Of a stretch of 64,000 bases of DNA, positions 1 to 8,188 are shown piece after piece. How positions within the stretch are numbered: position 1 is the stretch's first letter; each line of letters starts with the position of its first letter. The notes beneath the pieces were generated by a model. It made no database searches. It was not told the DNA's origin and worked only from the letters and a program-made list of their open reading frames with translations. The stretch spans positions 124,001-188,000 of the forward strand of contig CAWESA010000008.1 of NCBI GenBank assembly GCA_963811605.1, given 5' to 3'. Source of the stretch: CAVQLX01 sp963811605. Lineage in GTDB: Bacteria; Desulfobacterota; Binatia; DP-6. The position numbers and the translations under genes were made by a program.

Positions 1-1008
1 GCGCAGGATCTCGGTGCGATCCCCGATGGTGCGGTAGACCTCGCATGTGCCCTGCGTGACGATGTAGGCGCCGTCCCCCTCGTCGTCCTCGTGGAGCATG
101 ATGGTGCCGCTCGGGAACCGGCGTGCGGCGAACCAGCCGCCGCTGCGGATGAAGCCCTCGAGATCGTCGCGCAGGGCGTCGACCGTCTGATGGCGCGCGC
201 CGCGGTCGGCGGACAGCGCGCGCATCACGATGTCGCACAGGCGGGCGGGGGGTGCGCTCGCGGCGGCCAGGACGTCGGGCGGAACCACCGCGCAGCGGCG
301 CGCCGTCTCGAGCACGTCTTCCAGCGCCGTGCCCGCGAACGGCGGCCGCAGCGTCAGCATCTCGTAGAGCAGCGCGCCGATGCCGAAGACGTCCGTGCGC
401 TCGTCGATCTCCGCGTCGCGTCCCCATGCCTGCTCCGGCGCCATGTAGGCCGGCGTGCCGCTGCCGAACGCAAAGCCGGGCGGCGCCTCCGGACGGGGCT
501 GATCGCGACGGATGGCCAGCCCCCAGTCCATGACGTACACCTGCCCGTGGCTGCCGACCATGACGTTGCGCGGATGCAGGTCGCGGTGGATGACGCCGCG
601 GCTGTGGGCGAACGACACCGCATCGCACACCTTGAGGACCGCCCCGAGGAGGCGCTCGAGCCGCTCGCCGGCCGGCGGCGTCGCCGACTCGTGCAGCAGC
701 TCGCCGAGCGTACGGCCCTCCACCAGCTTCATCAGGAGCCGCGGCGTGCCGGTCCCGTCGTCGATCTGGAGGTCGTAGACGGGCAGGACGTTCGGGTGAT
801 CGAGGGCGCCCATGATGCGGGCCTCCTCGACGAACTGGACGGTCGTCCCGGCGTCGCCCTCCTGCCAGAGCTCCTTCAGCGCCGCGCGCCGGCCGAGCAG
901 GTGATCCCAGATCGCGTGCACGCTGCCCATGCCCCCGCGTGCGATCTCGCCGCGATCCTCGAAGCGTGCTGCGCCCGGCGGCCGGTCGCCTGCTCGTGGG
1001 TCGCTCAT
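1..1008 (-). CDS. Ser/Thr protein kinase with C-terminal cyclic-nucleotide-binding domain (3' end cut off)
   Basis: A eukaryotic-like protein kinase starts at ATG 1008 and runs off the left edge, leaving 336 codons. The glycine loop reads EIARGGMGSVHA, the ATP-binding lysine lies in AALKELW, the catalytic loop is HRDLHPRN, the magnesium motif is DWGLA (not DFG), and the activation segment ends in AYMAPEQ. DWGLA and HRDLHP are common in multi-domain kinases of deltaproteobacterial and planctomycete genomes. After the kinase fold, about residues 285-336 (FPSGTIMLHEDDEGDGAYIV and onward) look like the start of a cNMP-binding domain, so a small nucleotide may control the kinase; that is inference. 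No membrane segment is seen in the visible part. It is divergent from the CoA-transferase at 1125. The kinase call is secure; the C-terminal domain is incomplete. Confidence 0.92.
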   Translation of the reverse strand, partial: MSDPRAGDRPPGAARFEDRGEIARGGMGSVHAIWDHLLGRRAALKELWQEGDAGTTVQFVEEARIMGALDHPNVLPVYDLQIDDGTGTPRLLMKLVEGRTLGELLHESATPPAGERLERLLGAVLKVCDAVSFAHSRGVIHRDLHPRNVMVGSHGQVYVMDWGLAIRRDQPRPEAPPGFAFGSGTPAYMAPEQAWGRDAEIDERTDVFGIGALLYEMLTLRPPFAGTALEDVLETARRCAVVPPDVLAAASAPPARLCDIVMRALSADRGARHQTVDALRDDLEGFIRSGGWFAARRFPSGTIMLHEDDEGDGAYIVTQGTCEVYRTIGDRTEILR

Positions 1009-1086
1009 GGCTCGTCTCCGCACGTGGCGAGTACCATGCCAGCCCCCGGTGCGCCAAGGTCGTCGCGTGCTGGCGACCGCCGCGAG

Positions 1087-1115
1087 TTGACCCTCGGCCG
1101 CGCCGTTGCTACGGC
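1087..1115 (+). promoter_or_regulatory. Promoter, TTGACC-N17-TACGGC, for the CoA-transferase
   Basis: TTGACC (1087-1092) and TACGGC (1110-1115) are spaced by 17 bp. The -10 box ends 9 nt before ATG 1125, so transcription would start almost at the start codon. The same short geometry recurs at other genes in the window. Confidence 0.5.
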
Positions 1116-1124
1116 CGCACTCGC

Positions 1125-2336
1125 ATGGCAGCGCACACCACCGCCGGCGCACTCGCGGGCATCCGCGTCATCGATTTCAGCCACCAGGCGGCGGGTCCGT
1201 GGTGCACGTCGCTCCTCGGCGACATGGGCGCGGACGTGATCAAGGTCGAGAAGCCGGGGCGCGGCGACAGCATCCGCTACGCCGATCGCACGGGGCGCCT
1301 GCCGCCCGAGATCGGGGGCCTCAACTTCCAGGGCCTCAATCGCAACAAGCGCGCCATCACCATCGACATCGGCCAGGAGGCGGGGGTCGCGCTGGCACAG
1401 CGGCTGGTGCGGGCTGCGGACGTCCTGGTGGAGAACTTCCGGCCCGGCGTGATGGACCGGCACGGCCTCGGCTGGGACGCGATGCACGCCGGCAATCCGC
1501 GGCTCGTCTACTGCTCGATCACCGCGTTCGGGCCGCGCGGCCCCCTGGCGCAGAAGCCCGGCATGGACCTCATCGTGCAGGCGACCGGCGGCATCATGGG
1601 GCACACCGGCGAGGAGGGCGGCCCGCCGATCAAGTCGGCGCCGCCGGTCGCGGACATCACGACCGGTGTCTATGCGGCCTACGGGATCGCGTCGGCCCTG
1701 GTGGCGCGCGACCGCACCGGGGTCGGGCAGCGCGTCGAGATCGCCATGCTCGACGCCGTCGTGTCGCTGTACGCCGACAACGCCGCCAACGTCCTCACCG
1801 AGGGTACCCGCTTCCCGAAGTTCGGCAGCGGCCACCCCGACCTCGTGCCCTACCAGGCGTTCCCGGCGCGTGACGGCTACTTCATCGTGGCCTGCCTGAC
1901 CAACGCCTTCTACAAGCGTCTGTGCGGCGCGCTGGGGCGTGACGACCTGCTCACCGATCCTCGCTTCGCGACCAACCCGTCGCGCGTCGAGCATCGCGAG
2001 GAGGTGGTGCGTGTGCTGAGCGACATCTTCCGCGGCGACACGTGCGCGCACTGGATCGACGTGCTCGAGGCGCACGACATCCCGGCCTGTCGGGTGAACC
2101 GGCTCGAGGAGATCCTGGCGCACCCCCAGATCGCGGCCAACGGCCTCGTCGTCGAGCACGAGGACGAGGTCCGCGGCCGCATCCGCACGCTCGGCCCCCC
2201 GATCAAGATGTCGGCGACGCCCACGGCGTTCGTGTCGCCCGCGCCCGTGCTCGGCGAGCACACCGAGGACGTCCTGCGCGACGCGGGCCTGTCCGCGGCC
2301 GAGATCGCGGATCTGCGCGCCGCGCGGGTGATCTAG
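1125..2336 (+). CDS. CaiB/BaiF family CoA-transferase
   Basis: This 403-residue class III CoA-transferase moves CoA between carboxylic acids in the cytosol. Family signs are the N-terminal GIRVIDFSHQAAGPWCTSLL, the segment GADVIKVEKPGRGD, LNRNKR, VLVENFRPGVMDRHGLGWD with the usual catalytic aspartate region, and QRVEIAMLDAV near residue 205. Length is normal for the family. The open frame extends upstream to 939, but ATG 1125 is chosen because homology starts a few residues later and a promoter ends just before it. The family does not fix the substrate; formyl-, succinyl- or branched acyl-CoA are all possible. The PAP2 gene starts 2 nt after its stop. Confidence 0.9.
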   Translation: MAAHTTAGALAGIRVIDFSHQAAGPWCTSLLGDMGADVIKVEKPGRGDSIRYADRTGRLPPEIGGLNFQGLNRNKRAITIDIGQEAGVALAQRLVRAADVLVENFRPGVMDRHGLGWDAMHAGNPRLVYCSITAFGPRGPLAQKPGMDLIVQATGGIMGHTGEEGGPPIKSAPPVADITTGVYAAYGIASALVARDRTGVGQRVEIAMLDAVVSLYADNAANVLTEGTRFPKFGSGHPDLVPYQAFPARDGYFIVACLTNAFYKRLCGALGRDDLLTDPRFATNPSRVEHREEVVRVLSDIFRGDTCAHWIDVLEAHDIPACRVNRLEEILAHPQIAANGLVVEHEDEVRGRIRTLGPPIKMSATPTAFVSPAPVLGEHTEDVLRDAGLSAAEIADLRAARVI

Positions 2337-2338
2337 AC

Positions 2339-3460
2339 GTGCCACGCGGGGCCGGCGCCCTGGTGACGCTCGCGCTCGCCCTGCTGGCCGTCGCGGCGGC
2401 GGCGCCGCTCGGTGGCGCGGTCGACGCATGGCTCGACCGCGCGCTCGATGCCGTTCGCACCTGCCGCGGCCTCGCCTGGGCCAGCGAGCTGAGCGCGCTG
2501 GTGAGGCCGGTGGGGCTCTCCGCCCTGGGTCTCGCGGTGCTCCACGCCCTGTGGCGGGGACGCCCGCGGCTGCTCCAGATCGCCGGCGTGATCGCCGCGA
2601 CGGGCGCGGGGGCGCTGCTGGTCGGCGCGCTCAAGGACGTCCTCGACCGCCCTCGACCCGGCGCCGAGTTCCTGCTGCCGGGCGGCGGCAGCTTCCCGAG
2701 CGGCCACGTCGGCAACACGATGGTCAACGGCATCGCGATCCTGACCCTCGTATGGGGCGGCGTCCACGCGGGCTGGCGTCGCCGCGGCACGATCGTTCTT
2801 GCCGCGGTGCTGGCGATCATCGCGGCGGCGCGGATCTACGAGCGTCGCCACTGGCTGTCCGACACCGTGGCGGCGATCGCGATCGCCGGCGCCTACGGCG
2901 TGCTCGCGATGCGGCATCCCGATGCGCGCTGGCGGGTCGGGGCGACGCTGGTCGGGCTGGCGGTCGCGCTCGCCGCGCAGGCGGCGGTGTCGCGCGGGTT
3001 CAAGATCGACCTCCCGGCGGGCGCCGCGACCAAGCGCGGGTGGCTCGAGCGGGTGACGTTCGGCACGGCGTTCGAGGACGGGCGGCTGCGGGGTGACTGG
3101 GCCCTCGACGCGCCGGATCCGCGACGCCGCAGCGCCTGGCTTCGATCGGACGCCGGCGGCATCGTCCTGCCCGCGCGCGCCGATCGCGTCGACGAGGTGC
3201 GGCTGGTCGCCCGGCCGCGCAGCGACCTCGACTCGACCGATTGCCCGCGCCTCCAGGTCGCGCTCAACGGCCGCGCCCTCGGCGACTCGATCCTGCAGCC
3301 CGGCTGGCGAGCATACGTCTTTCCGACCCGCCCGGCCGACTTCCACCCCGGTGACAACGTGCTGGCGCTGCGGGTGAGCGGCGACGAGCTGGGTCCCGGA
3401 GCCGCCTCGGCGCGACGGGCAGCGTTCAGCGAGCTGACGCTGCATGTGGCGCGGCCATGA
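2339..3460 (+). CDS. PAP2-superfamily membrane phosphatase with C-terminal extension
   Basis: A 373-residue integral membrane protein, GTG start 2339, chosen because a hydrophobic segment begins at once. The PAP2 active-site motifs are all present: KDVLDRPRP, PSGH, and R-x5-HWLSD (RIYERRHWLSD). These form the acid phosphatase site facing the periplasm, acting on lipid phosphates such as phosphatidic acid or undecaprenyl diphosphate. Several hydrophobic helices flank the motifs. From about residue 220 a soluble region of about 150 residues follows (around FGTAFEDGRLRGDWALDAPD) that is not part of a minimal PAP2 domain; it looks like a beta-sandwich, function unknown. The stop overlaps the next gene by 4 bp (ATGA), so the two are probably translated together. 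Confidence 0.85.
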   Translation: MPRGAGALVTLALALLAVAAAAPLGGAVDAWLDRALDAVRTCRGLAWASELSALVRPVGLSALGLAVLHALWRGRPRLLQIAGVIAATGAGALLVGALKDVLDRPRPGAEFLLPGGGSFPSGHVGNTMVNGIAILTLVWGGVHAGWRRRGTIVLAAVLAIIAAARIYERRHWLSDTVAAIAIAGAYGVLAMRHPDARWRVGATLVGLAVALAAQAAVSRGFKIDLPAGAATKRGWLERVTFGTAFEDGRLRGDWALDAPDPRRRSAWLRSDAGGIVLPARADRVDEVRLVARPRSDLDSTDCPRLQVALNGRALGDSILQPGWRAYVFPTRPADFHPGDNVLALRVSGDELGPGAASARRAAFSELTLHVARP

Positions 3461-4869
3461 CGCGGGGACGCTTCCCGCGCGCGCCCATCGCCGTCGCGCT
3501 GCTCGTGTTGGCCGGCTGCGGCGGCGACCCGCAGCGGGCGTCGGGCCACGGCGACGTCCACACGGAGCTCGAGGACAAGACGCCGCACCATGGCGGGGTG
3601 GTGACGATGGCCGGCGTGCTCCACGTCGAGGCGGCGGCGTCGCGCGACGGCGCCGTGCGCCTGTGGCTCACGGACGAGGACCGGAATCAGGTGTCGCTCG
3701 AAGGGGCGTCGGGCCACGTGCAGGTCGATCTACCGGACGGCTCGCGCACCCTCCCGCTCGCCGTGCGCGACGGGACGCTCGTCGCGACCGGTCCGCCGTT
3801 CGCGGGCGACGAGGTGCGCGCGCACGTCGAGCTGCGGCGCGACGGCCGGCCCATCCAGCTCTACTTCGTCCTGCCGCTCGAGGCGACGCGACCGGGGGTG
3901 GCGGGCGTGCCCGCGGCCGGCTGCGCGCCGGTGACGCCGGGTCCCGGCGGCGGCCGGTCGCCGCGCTGCGCCGTGGTCTTTCCGCACGGCGTGCTGACCC
4001 TCGCCACCACCAGCGACGGCAGCTTCGCCATCGTGTCCGAGGCGGAGGGGAACGTGACCGGATGGCGGTTGCCGGCGGCCGAGGTCGCGCTGACCTTCGC
4101 GCCCCCGCCGCCGGCGCAGGTGCGGGTGGAGGAGGGCGGGGAGCCCGACGTCGGGGCGTCGGCCATCGCGGTGCGTCCCGACGGCCGCGAGGCCATGATC
4201 GCATTCGGGCCGCGCCTCGTGCGCTACCGGGTGGACACGGGGCAGGTGGTCAGCGAGCTGCCGGAGGCCCCCAGCCGCGTGCGCGATCTCGCCTGGACGC
4301 CCACCGGACCCGACCGGGTGCTGGTGAGCCTCTACGGAACCCCCGACGCGCGGCTGCTCGACGCCGAGACCGGTCAAGCGGTCCGAACGGTCGCGGTGGC
4401 GCCGGAGACCGCCGCGGTGGCATTTCGTGCCGACGGCCGGGCCGGAGCCGTCGGGGGCGAGCTGGGCCCGATCGTCCTCTTCGATCCGGCAAGCGACGCC
4501 GCCCCGCGGCCGCTGGCCGACGTCCTGCAGCCGGTCGAGGACCTCGCGTTCGCCGGCGACCGCGTGGTCTGGGCGGGGGCCGACCGCACCTTCCGCGCCT
4601 GGGGCCCCGACGGCGCGGTCCGCAGCACGCAGCTTCCGGAGCCCGCGGTGCGCATCGCCGTCGCTCCGGGGGGCACGGTCGTCGCCATCGCGCTCCGCAG
4701 CGGGACGATCGAGCTCCGCGGGGTGGACGACGGCGCCCTGATGGACACGCTGCGCTGGCATACCTCGGGCGTCCGATCCCTCGCCTGGGGCGGGACGGTG
4801 CTCCTGAGCGGCGACACCGACGGCGCCCTGGCGATCTGGGATCTCGGCTCCGTCCCAGATCTCTCCTGA
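3457..4869 (+). CDS. Predicted lipoprotein with WD40-like beta-propeller
   Basis: 470 residues. The N-terminus has a basic start, a hydrophobic stretch and a lipobox (LVLAGCG, cysteine near residue 24), so it is probably a lipid-anchored envelope protein. Residues 45-150 form a beta-rich domain; after about 165 there are propeller-like repeats such as AIAVRPDGREAMIAFGPRLV, DLAWTPTGPDRVLVSLYG and SLAWGGTVLLSGDTDGALAI, matching WD40 blades that usually bind other proteins. No catalytic residues are seen. The start overlaps the PAP2 stop by 4 bp, suggesting a common envelope task; the partner is unknown. Confidence 0.75.
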   Translation: MTRGRFPRAPIAVALLVLAGCGGDPQRASGHGDVHTELEDKTPHHGGVVTMAGVLHVEAAASRDGAVRLWLTDEDRNQVSLEGASGHVQVDLPDGSRTLPLAVRDGTLVATGPPFAGDEVRAHVELRRDGRPIQLYFVLPLEATRPGVAGVPAAGCAPVTPGPGGGRSPRCAVVFPHGVLTLATTSDGSFAIVSEAEGNVTGWRLPAAEVALTFAPPPPAQVRVEEGGEPDVGASAIAVRPDGREAMIAFGPRLVRYRVDTGQVVSELPEAPSRVRDLAWTPTGPDRVLVSLYGTPDARLLDAETGQAVRTVAVAPETAAVAFRADGRAGAVGGELGPIVLFDPASDAAPRPLADVLQPVEDLAFAGDRVVWAGADRTFRAWGPDGAVRSTQLPEPAVRIAVAPGGTVVAIALRSGTIELRGVDDGALMDTLRWHTSGVRSLAWGGTVLLSGDTDGALAIWDLGSVPDLS

Positions 4870-4955
4870 CCGCAAGATTGCATTGCGTCAGCCGCTGCCG
4901 GCGTGTTACGCCGCCGCGGGCATCGCGCGAACGGCGAGCGCTCGAGGGGGACTCG

Positions 4956-7259
4956 GTGACTGCATCCGGCACGACACGACCGATTCGTGGACCACGCGGC
5001 GCCGCATGGGCCGTGGCCTGTGCACTCTTCGCGCTGGCGCCGTCCGCTCGGGCACAGACGATCACGCGCGGCCCGATCCTGCAGAACCCCGACGCGCTCA
5101 CCACCACCATGACCATCCTCTGGTGGACGAACGTCGCCGGCGACAGCACGGTCGAGTACGGCACCACCCCCGGGCTGGGCGCGTCCGTCACCGTCCCCAC
5201 GGCGGCCAGCTGCGAAGTCGGAGCGGCCGGCACCTGTCACGCGGTGCCGCTCACCGGGCTGACGAGCGGCACCCGGTACTACTACCGGCTGCTCACCAAC
5301 GGGGTCGAGGTGCAGGGCGCGAGCGCGGGCATCTACTTCACGACGCTGCGTGACCCGTCCGACCCGGCCGACATCTTCTTCACGATCGTGGGTGACTGGG
5401 GCCAGGCGACCTCCGGCGAGGCCGATGTCGCCAACCTGCAGGATGGCGACGACCCGCCCCTGATCGTCACCGTGGGCGACAACGCCTATCCCAACGGCAC
5501 GCAGTCGGAATGGGACAACAATGCGCTCGCCTACTACGTGAACCCGATGAAGCGAGCGCTGTTCATGCCCACGCTCGGCAATCACGACGTCAACTCGTCC
5601 GGTGCGAGCAACTGGTTCAACTCGGTCGAGATCAAGATGTTCCAGCTGCCCCGCAACGCGCCCCCCGGACAGGAGGAGCGCTACTTCTCGTTCGACCACG
5701 GCGACGTCCACCTCGTCGTCCTCGACTCGAACGCGCCGGGCGACGCCGCCCAGCGGGCGTGGCTCGAGACCGACCTCGCGACCACGACGCGCAAGTGGAA
5801 GTTCGTCTTCCTGCACCACACGCCGTACTCCTGCGCCAACGGCATCGCGTCGATCGGCAGCAACTCGACCGTGCGCGCCAACTGGAATCCGCTGTTCGAG
5901 TACTACGGCGTCGACGTCGTGTTCGACGGCCACGACCACATCTACGAGCGCACCATCCCGCTCGACGAGTTCTCCGATCCGTCCGGCACGCCCGGAGCGG
6001 ACGGCCGCAGCACGGTCTACGTCATGACCGGCGGCGGTGGCGCCACCCTCGACGACGCCGCCATGGTGGACGGCGCGGGGCCGTTCCGGAAGCCGTTCTT
6101 CTTCTCGCCCCGCGAGGACTGCTACTGGCTCCAGAGCGGGTGCCCGGGAGGCGTCAGCTCGGGCGGAGGGCCGAGCTACTGTAGCTTCAAGCGGTACTCG
6201 TACACGGGCGTGCGGATCGTGGGCGACACCACGCTCACCGTCGAGACGCGTGACCGCACCGACGCGGTGATCGACACGTTCTCGATCGTCAAGGCGGCGG
6301 CGACCACCACCACGACGTCGTCCACCACCACCAGCACGACGACGACGTCGTCGAGCAGCTCGACGAGCACGTCGACCACGACCAGCACCACCACGAGCAC
6401 CACGGCGCCGACGACCACCACCAGCACGACGACGGTCCCGACGCTGCCGCCGACGACCAGCACGACGTCCACGACCACCAGCACGACGTCGACCTCGACG
6501 ACCACGACGACGAGCAGTACGAGCACGACGTCGTCGAGCACCTCCACCACCACGACGACGACGTCGTCGAGCACGACGACCACCACCACCACCACGACCA
6601 CGACGCCGTCGACCACCACCACGGCGCCGTGCTCGGACGCGGACGGGGACGGCGTGTGCGACACGCTCGACAACTGCGTCGCCGCGTCCAATCCGGGACA
6701 GGCGGACGGCGACGGTGACGGCATCGGGGACGCGTGCGACCCGTGCACGAACGGGGCGATCGTCGGCGAGGCACGCGTGACGCTGGGGCGCATCGGGCCG
6801 CCCCCGAACGACGACAAGCTCAAGCTCAAGGGCCGGTTCATCGTGCCGACGACTCCCGCGCTGGATCCCTCGGTGCAGGGGGCGCGCCTCTTGATCGAGG
6901 ACGCCGTCGGTGGCGTCGTGCTCGACGTGGCCGTGCCGCCCGGAGCGTACGACTCGGGCACCGGCATCGGCTGGAAGGTCTCGTCCAGCGGCTGGCAGTA
7001 TCGGAACCGTCTGGGTCTGCTGGGGATCACCAAGTTCCAGGTGAAGCGGCGCGCCAGCGCACCCGGCGTGCTGACGGTCAGCGTCAGCGGGAAGAACGGC
7101 AGCTATGCCGTCACGCCGGCCCAGATCCCGCTGCGCTTCACGGTCGTCGTCGAAGGCACGCTGGGGGTGAATGGACAGTGCGGGGAGGCGAGCTTCGCCG
7201 GTCCCGTGATCTCGACCTGTACGCTGAACTCCGCCGGCACGACGCTGAAGTGCCGGTGA
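4956..7259 (+). CDS. Secreted purple-acid-phosphatase-like metallophosphoesterase with Thr-rich linker and TSP3 repeats
   Basis: 767 residues from GTG 4956, chosen for a GA-rich Shine-Dalgarno (GAGGGGG) and an immediate signal peptide ending SARA|Q near residue 33. Residues 35-135 are a fibronectin-III-like domain as in purple acid phosphatases. The metallophosphoesterase motifs follow: GDWG (146), GDNAYP (174), GNHD (208), LHHTPY (286) and GHDH (325). A long Thr/Ser-rich linker spans about 450-557. Then come thrombospondin type 3 calcium repeats (DADGDGVCD, DGDGDGIGDACD) and a C-terminal beta-rich domain of about 165 residues with paired cysteines, of unknown function. It probably hydrolyses phosphate esters outside the cell. 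An in-frame extension up to 3444 is rejected because it overlaps the lipoprotein gene and has the composition of a shadow frame. Confidence 0.9.
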   Translation: MTASGTTRPIRGPRGAAWAVACALFALAPSARAQTITRGPILQNPDALTTTMTILWWTNVAGDSTVEYGTTPGLGASVTVPTAASCEVGAAGTCHAVPLTGLTSGTRYYYRLLTNGVEVQGASAGIYFTTLRDPSDPADIFFTIVGDWGQATSGEADVANLQDGDDPPLIVTVGDNAYPNGTQSEWDNNALAYYVNPMKRALFMPTLGNHDVNSSGASNWFNSVEIKMFQLPRNAPPGQEERYFSFDHGDVHLVVLDSNAPGDAAQRAWLETDLATTTRKWKFVFLHHTPYSCANGIASIGSNSTVRANWNPLFEYYGVDVVFDGHDHIYERTIPLDEFSDPSGTPGADGRSTVYVMTGGGGATLDDAAMVDGAGPFRKPFFFSPREDCYWLQSGCPGGVSSGGGPSYCSFKRYSYTGVRIVGDTTLTVETRDRTDAVIDTFSIVKAAATTTTTSSTTTSTTTTSSSSSTSTSTTTSTTTSTTAPTTTTSTTTVPTLPPTTSTTSTTTSTTSTSTTTTTSSTSTTSSSTSTTTTTTSSSTTTTTTTTTTTPSTTTTAPCSDADGDGVCDTLDNCVAASNPGQADGDGDGIGDACDPCTNGAIVGEARVTLGRIGPPPNDDKLKLKGRFIVPTTPALDPSVQGARLLIEDAVGGVVLDVAVPPGAYDSGTGIGWKVSSSGWQYRNRLGLLGITKFQVKRRASAPGVLTVSVSGKNGSYAVTPAQIPLRFTVVVEGTLGVNGQCGEASFAGPVISTCTLNSAGTTLKCR
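6303..6629 (+). repeat. Low-complexity ACC/ACG/TCG trinucleotide tract encoding a Thr/Ser linker
   Basis: About 327 bp of almost pure Thr and Ser codons inside the metallophosphoesterase gene. It separates the enzyme domain from the calcium-binding repeats. In secreted bacterial proteins such linkers act as flexible spacers and are often O-glycosylated. The tract is a likely place for slippage and length variation. Confidence 0.9.
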
Positions 7260-7322
7260 TCGGCCGAGGCGATCGGGCGCGTGTGCTGGCGCGCCCGGTC
7301 GCCGCGCTGCTACGACAGCCGC

Positions 7323-8105
7323 ATGACAGGCAGCGACGAGACCGTGGTGGACCTTGGGTCGCAGTACCTGCGCGGGACGCGAGCGGGGGGCGTGCTCCGC
7401 GTCGTCATCGACCGTCCCGATCGCCGCAACGCGTGCACGATCGAGATGTACCACGGCATCAAGAAGGCGGCGGTCGTGGCCGAGCGCGATCCCGCCGTGG
7501 ACGTCCTCGTGCTGACCGGCACGGGCGATCACTTCTGCGTCGGTGGGGAGATGGGGGGCAAGCACGAGGGCGGCCCGGGACTCGATCGGGAGACGGACGG
7601 CATCGACCTGACGCCGTTCGTGCAGCTCGAGCGCTGCTCGAAGCTCGTGCTGGTGGCGATCAATGGCATGTGCCAGGGCGGCGGGCTCGTCATGACGCTG
7701 ATGAGCGATCTCTCCGTCGCCTCCGAGCGGGCGACGTTCCGCGTGCCCGAGCTCCTGCGCGGCGTCGCCGACTGCTACCTGGGCGCCCGCCTGGCCAGCC
7801 GCGTCGGGATCGCGCGCGCCAAGTGGCTGCTGTTCACGGCGCAGCCCTTCTCGGCCGCCGAGGCGCTGGCGATGGGACTGGTCTCACGCGTCGTGCCGCA
7901 CGACCACCTGGAGGCGGCCGTCGCGGAGACCATCGGCCGGGTTCGCCAGACGGGCCCCCGCGCCCGCACCGCGCTCAAGCGCGACCTCAATCGCCAGCTG
8001 CCCCCGCTCGATCTGCCGATGTTCACGGACTCCCTGGCGTCGGACGAGGTGCGCGAGGGCTTCCAGGCCTTCGTGGAGAAACGGCCGCCGCGCTGGGTGC
8101 GCTGA
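7323..8105 (+). CDS. Enoyl-CoA hydratase/isomerase family protein
   Basis: 260 residues of the crotonase fold, cytosolic. Typical blocks are VIDRPDRRNACTIEMYHGIK, the oxyanion-hole segment LVLTGTGDHFCVGGEMGGKH and the second block AINGMCQGGGLVMTLMSDLS. The usual glutamates of true hydratases are not both obvious in the second half (PELLRGVADCYLGARL), so it may be an isomerase or another crotonase. ATG 7323 is chosen because a TACGAC box lies 6 nt upstream, matching other leaderless-looking starts here; the frame opens earlier at 7281. It lies alone between the phosphatase and the transposon. Before the insertion its downstream neighbour was probably the TetR gene now at 11214. Confidence 0.88.
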   Translation: MTGSDETVVDLGSQYLRGTRAGGVLRVVIDRPDRRNACTIEMYHGIKKAAVVAERDPAVDVLVLTGTGDHFCVGGEMGGKHEGGPGLDRETDGIDLTPFVQLERCSKLVLVAINGMCQGGGLVMTLMSDLSVASERATFRVPELLRGVADCYLGARLASRVGIARAKWLLFTAQPFSAAEALAMGLVSRVVPHDHLEAAVAETIGRVRQTGPRARTALKRDLNRQLPPLDLPMFTDSLASDEVREGFQAFVEKRPPRWVR

Positions 8106-8128
8106 GCCCGGCCTCGTCGCACTGCCGA

Positions 8129-8136
8129 TCCACCCT
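8129..8136. repeat. Left 8-bp target-site duplication of the IS1595-family element
   Basis: TCCACCCT here is repeated exactly at 11169-11176 on the other side of the element. Eight base pairs is the duplication length typical of the IS1595 family. Confidence 0.9.
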
Positions 8137-8162
8137 GGCGATTCTGTTGGTATTGACACCCG
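8137..8162 (+). repeat. Left terminal inverted repeat of the IS1595-family element
   Basis: Matches the reverse complement of 11143-11168 at 22 of 26 positions. The transposase -35 box lies inside this end. Confidence 0.9.
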
Positions 8163-8181
8163 CCTCACCATGGGCTAGTCT
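8153..8181 (+). promoter_or_regulatory. Transposase promoter inside the left end, TTGACA-N17-TAGTCT
   Basis: A consensus -35 (8153-8158) and a good -10 (8176-8181) are spaced by exactly 17 bp. The -10 ends 7 nt before ATG 8189, so the transcript should be nearly leaderless. The right end has ACGACA at the corresponding place, so only the left end forms this promoter. Confidence 0.7.
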
Positions 8182-8188
8182 TCGGGGC

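Noticed and set aside
91..1239. Long plus-strand frame opposite the kinase
   Set aside because: Its product is Ala/Arg-rich with no domain, while the minus strand carries all kinase motifs.
3444..4955. In-frame N-terminal extension of the metallophosphoesterase
   Set aside because: It overlaps the lipoprotein gene fully, and a signal peptide and Shine-Dalgarno support GTG 4956.
6303..6629. Possible CRISPR-like or satellite array
   Set aside because: It has no spacers and is coding for a Thr/Ser linker in the correct frame.
4374..7565. 1063-codon antisense frame across the metallophosphoesterase
   Set aside because: It consists of Arg/Gly/Ala runs created by the Thr-codon repeat and GC bias.
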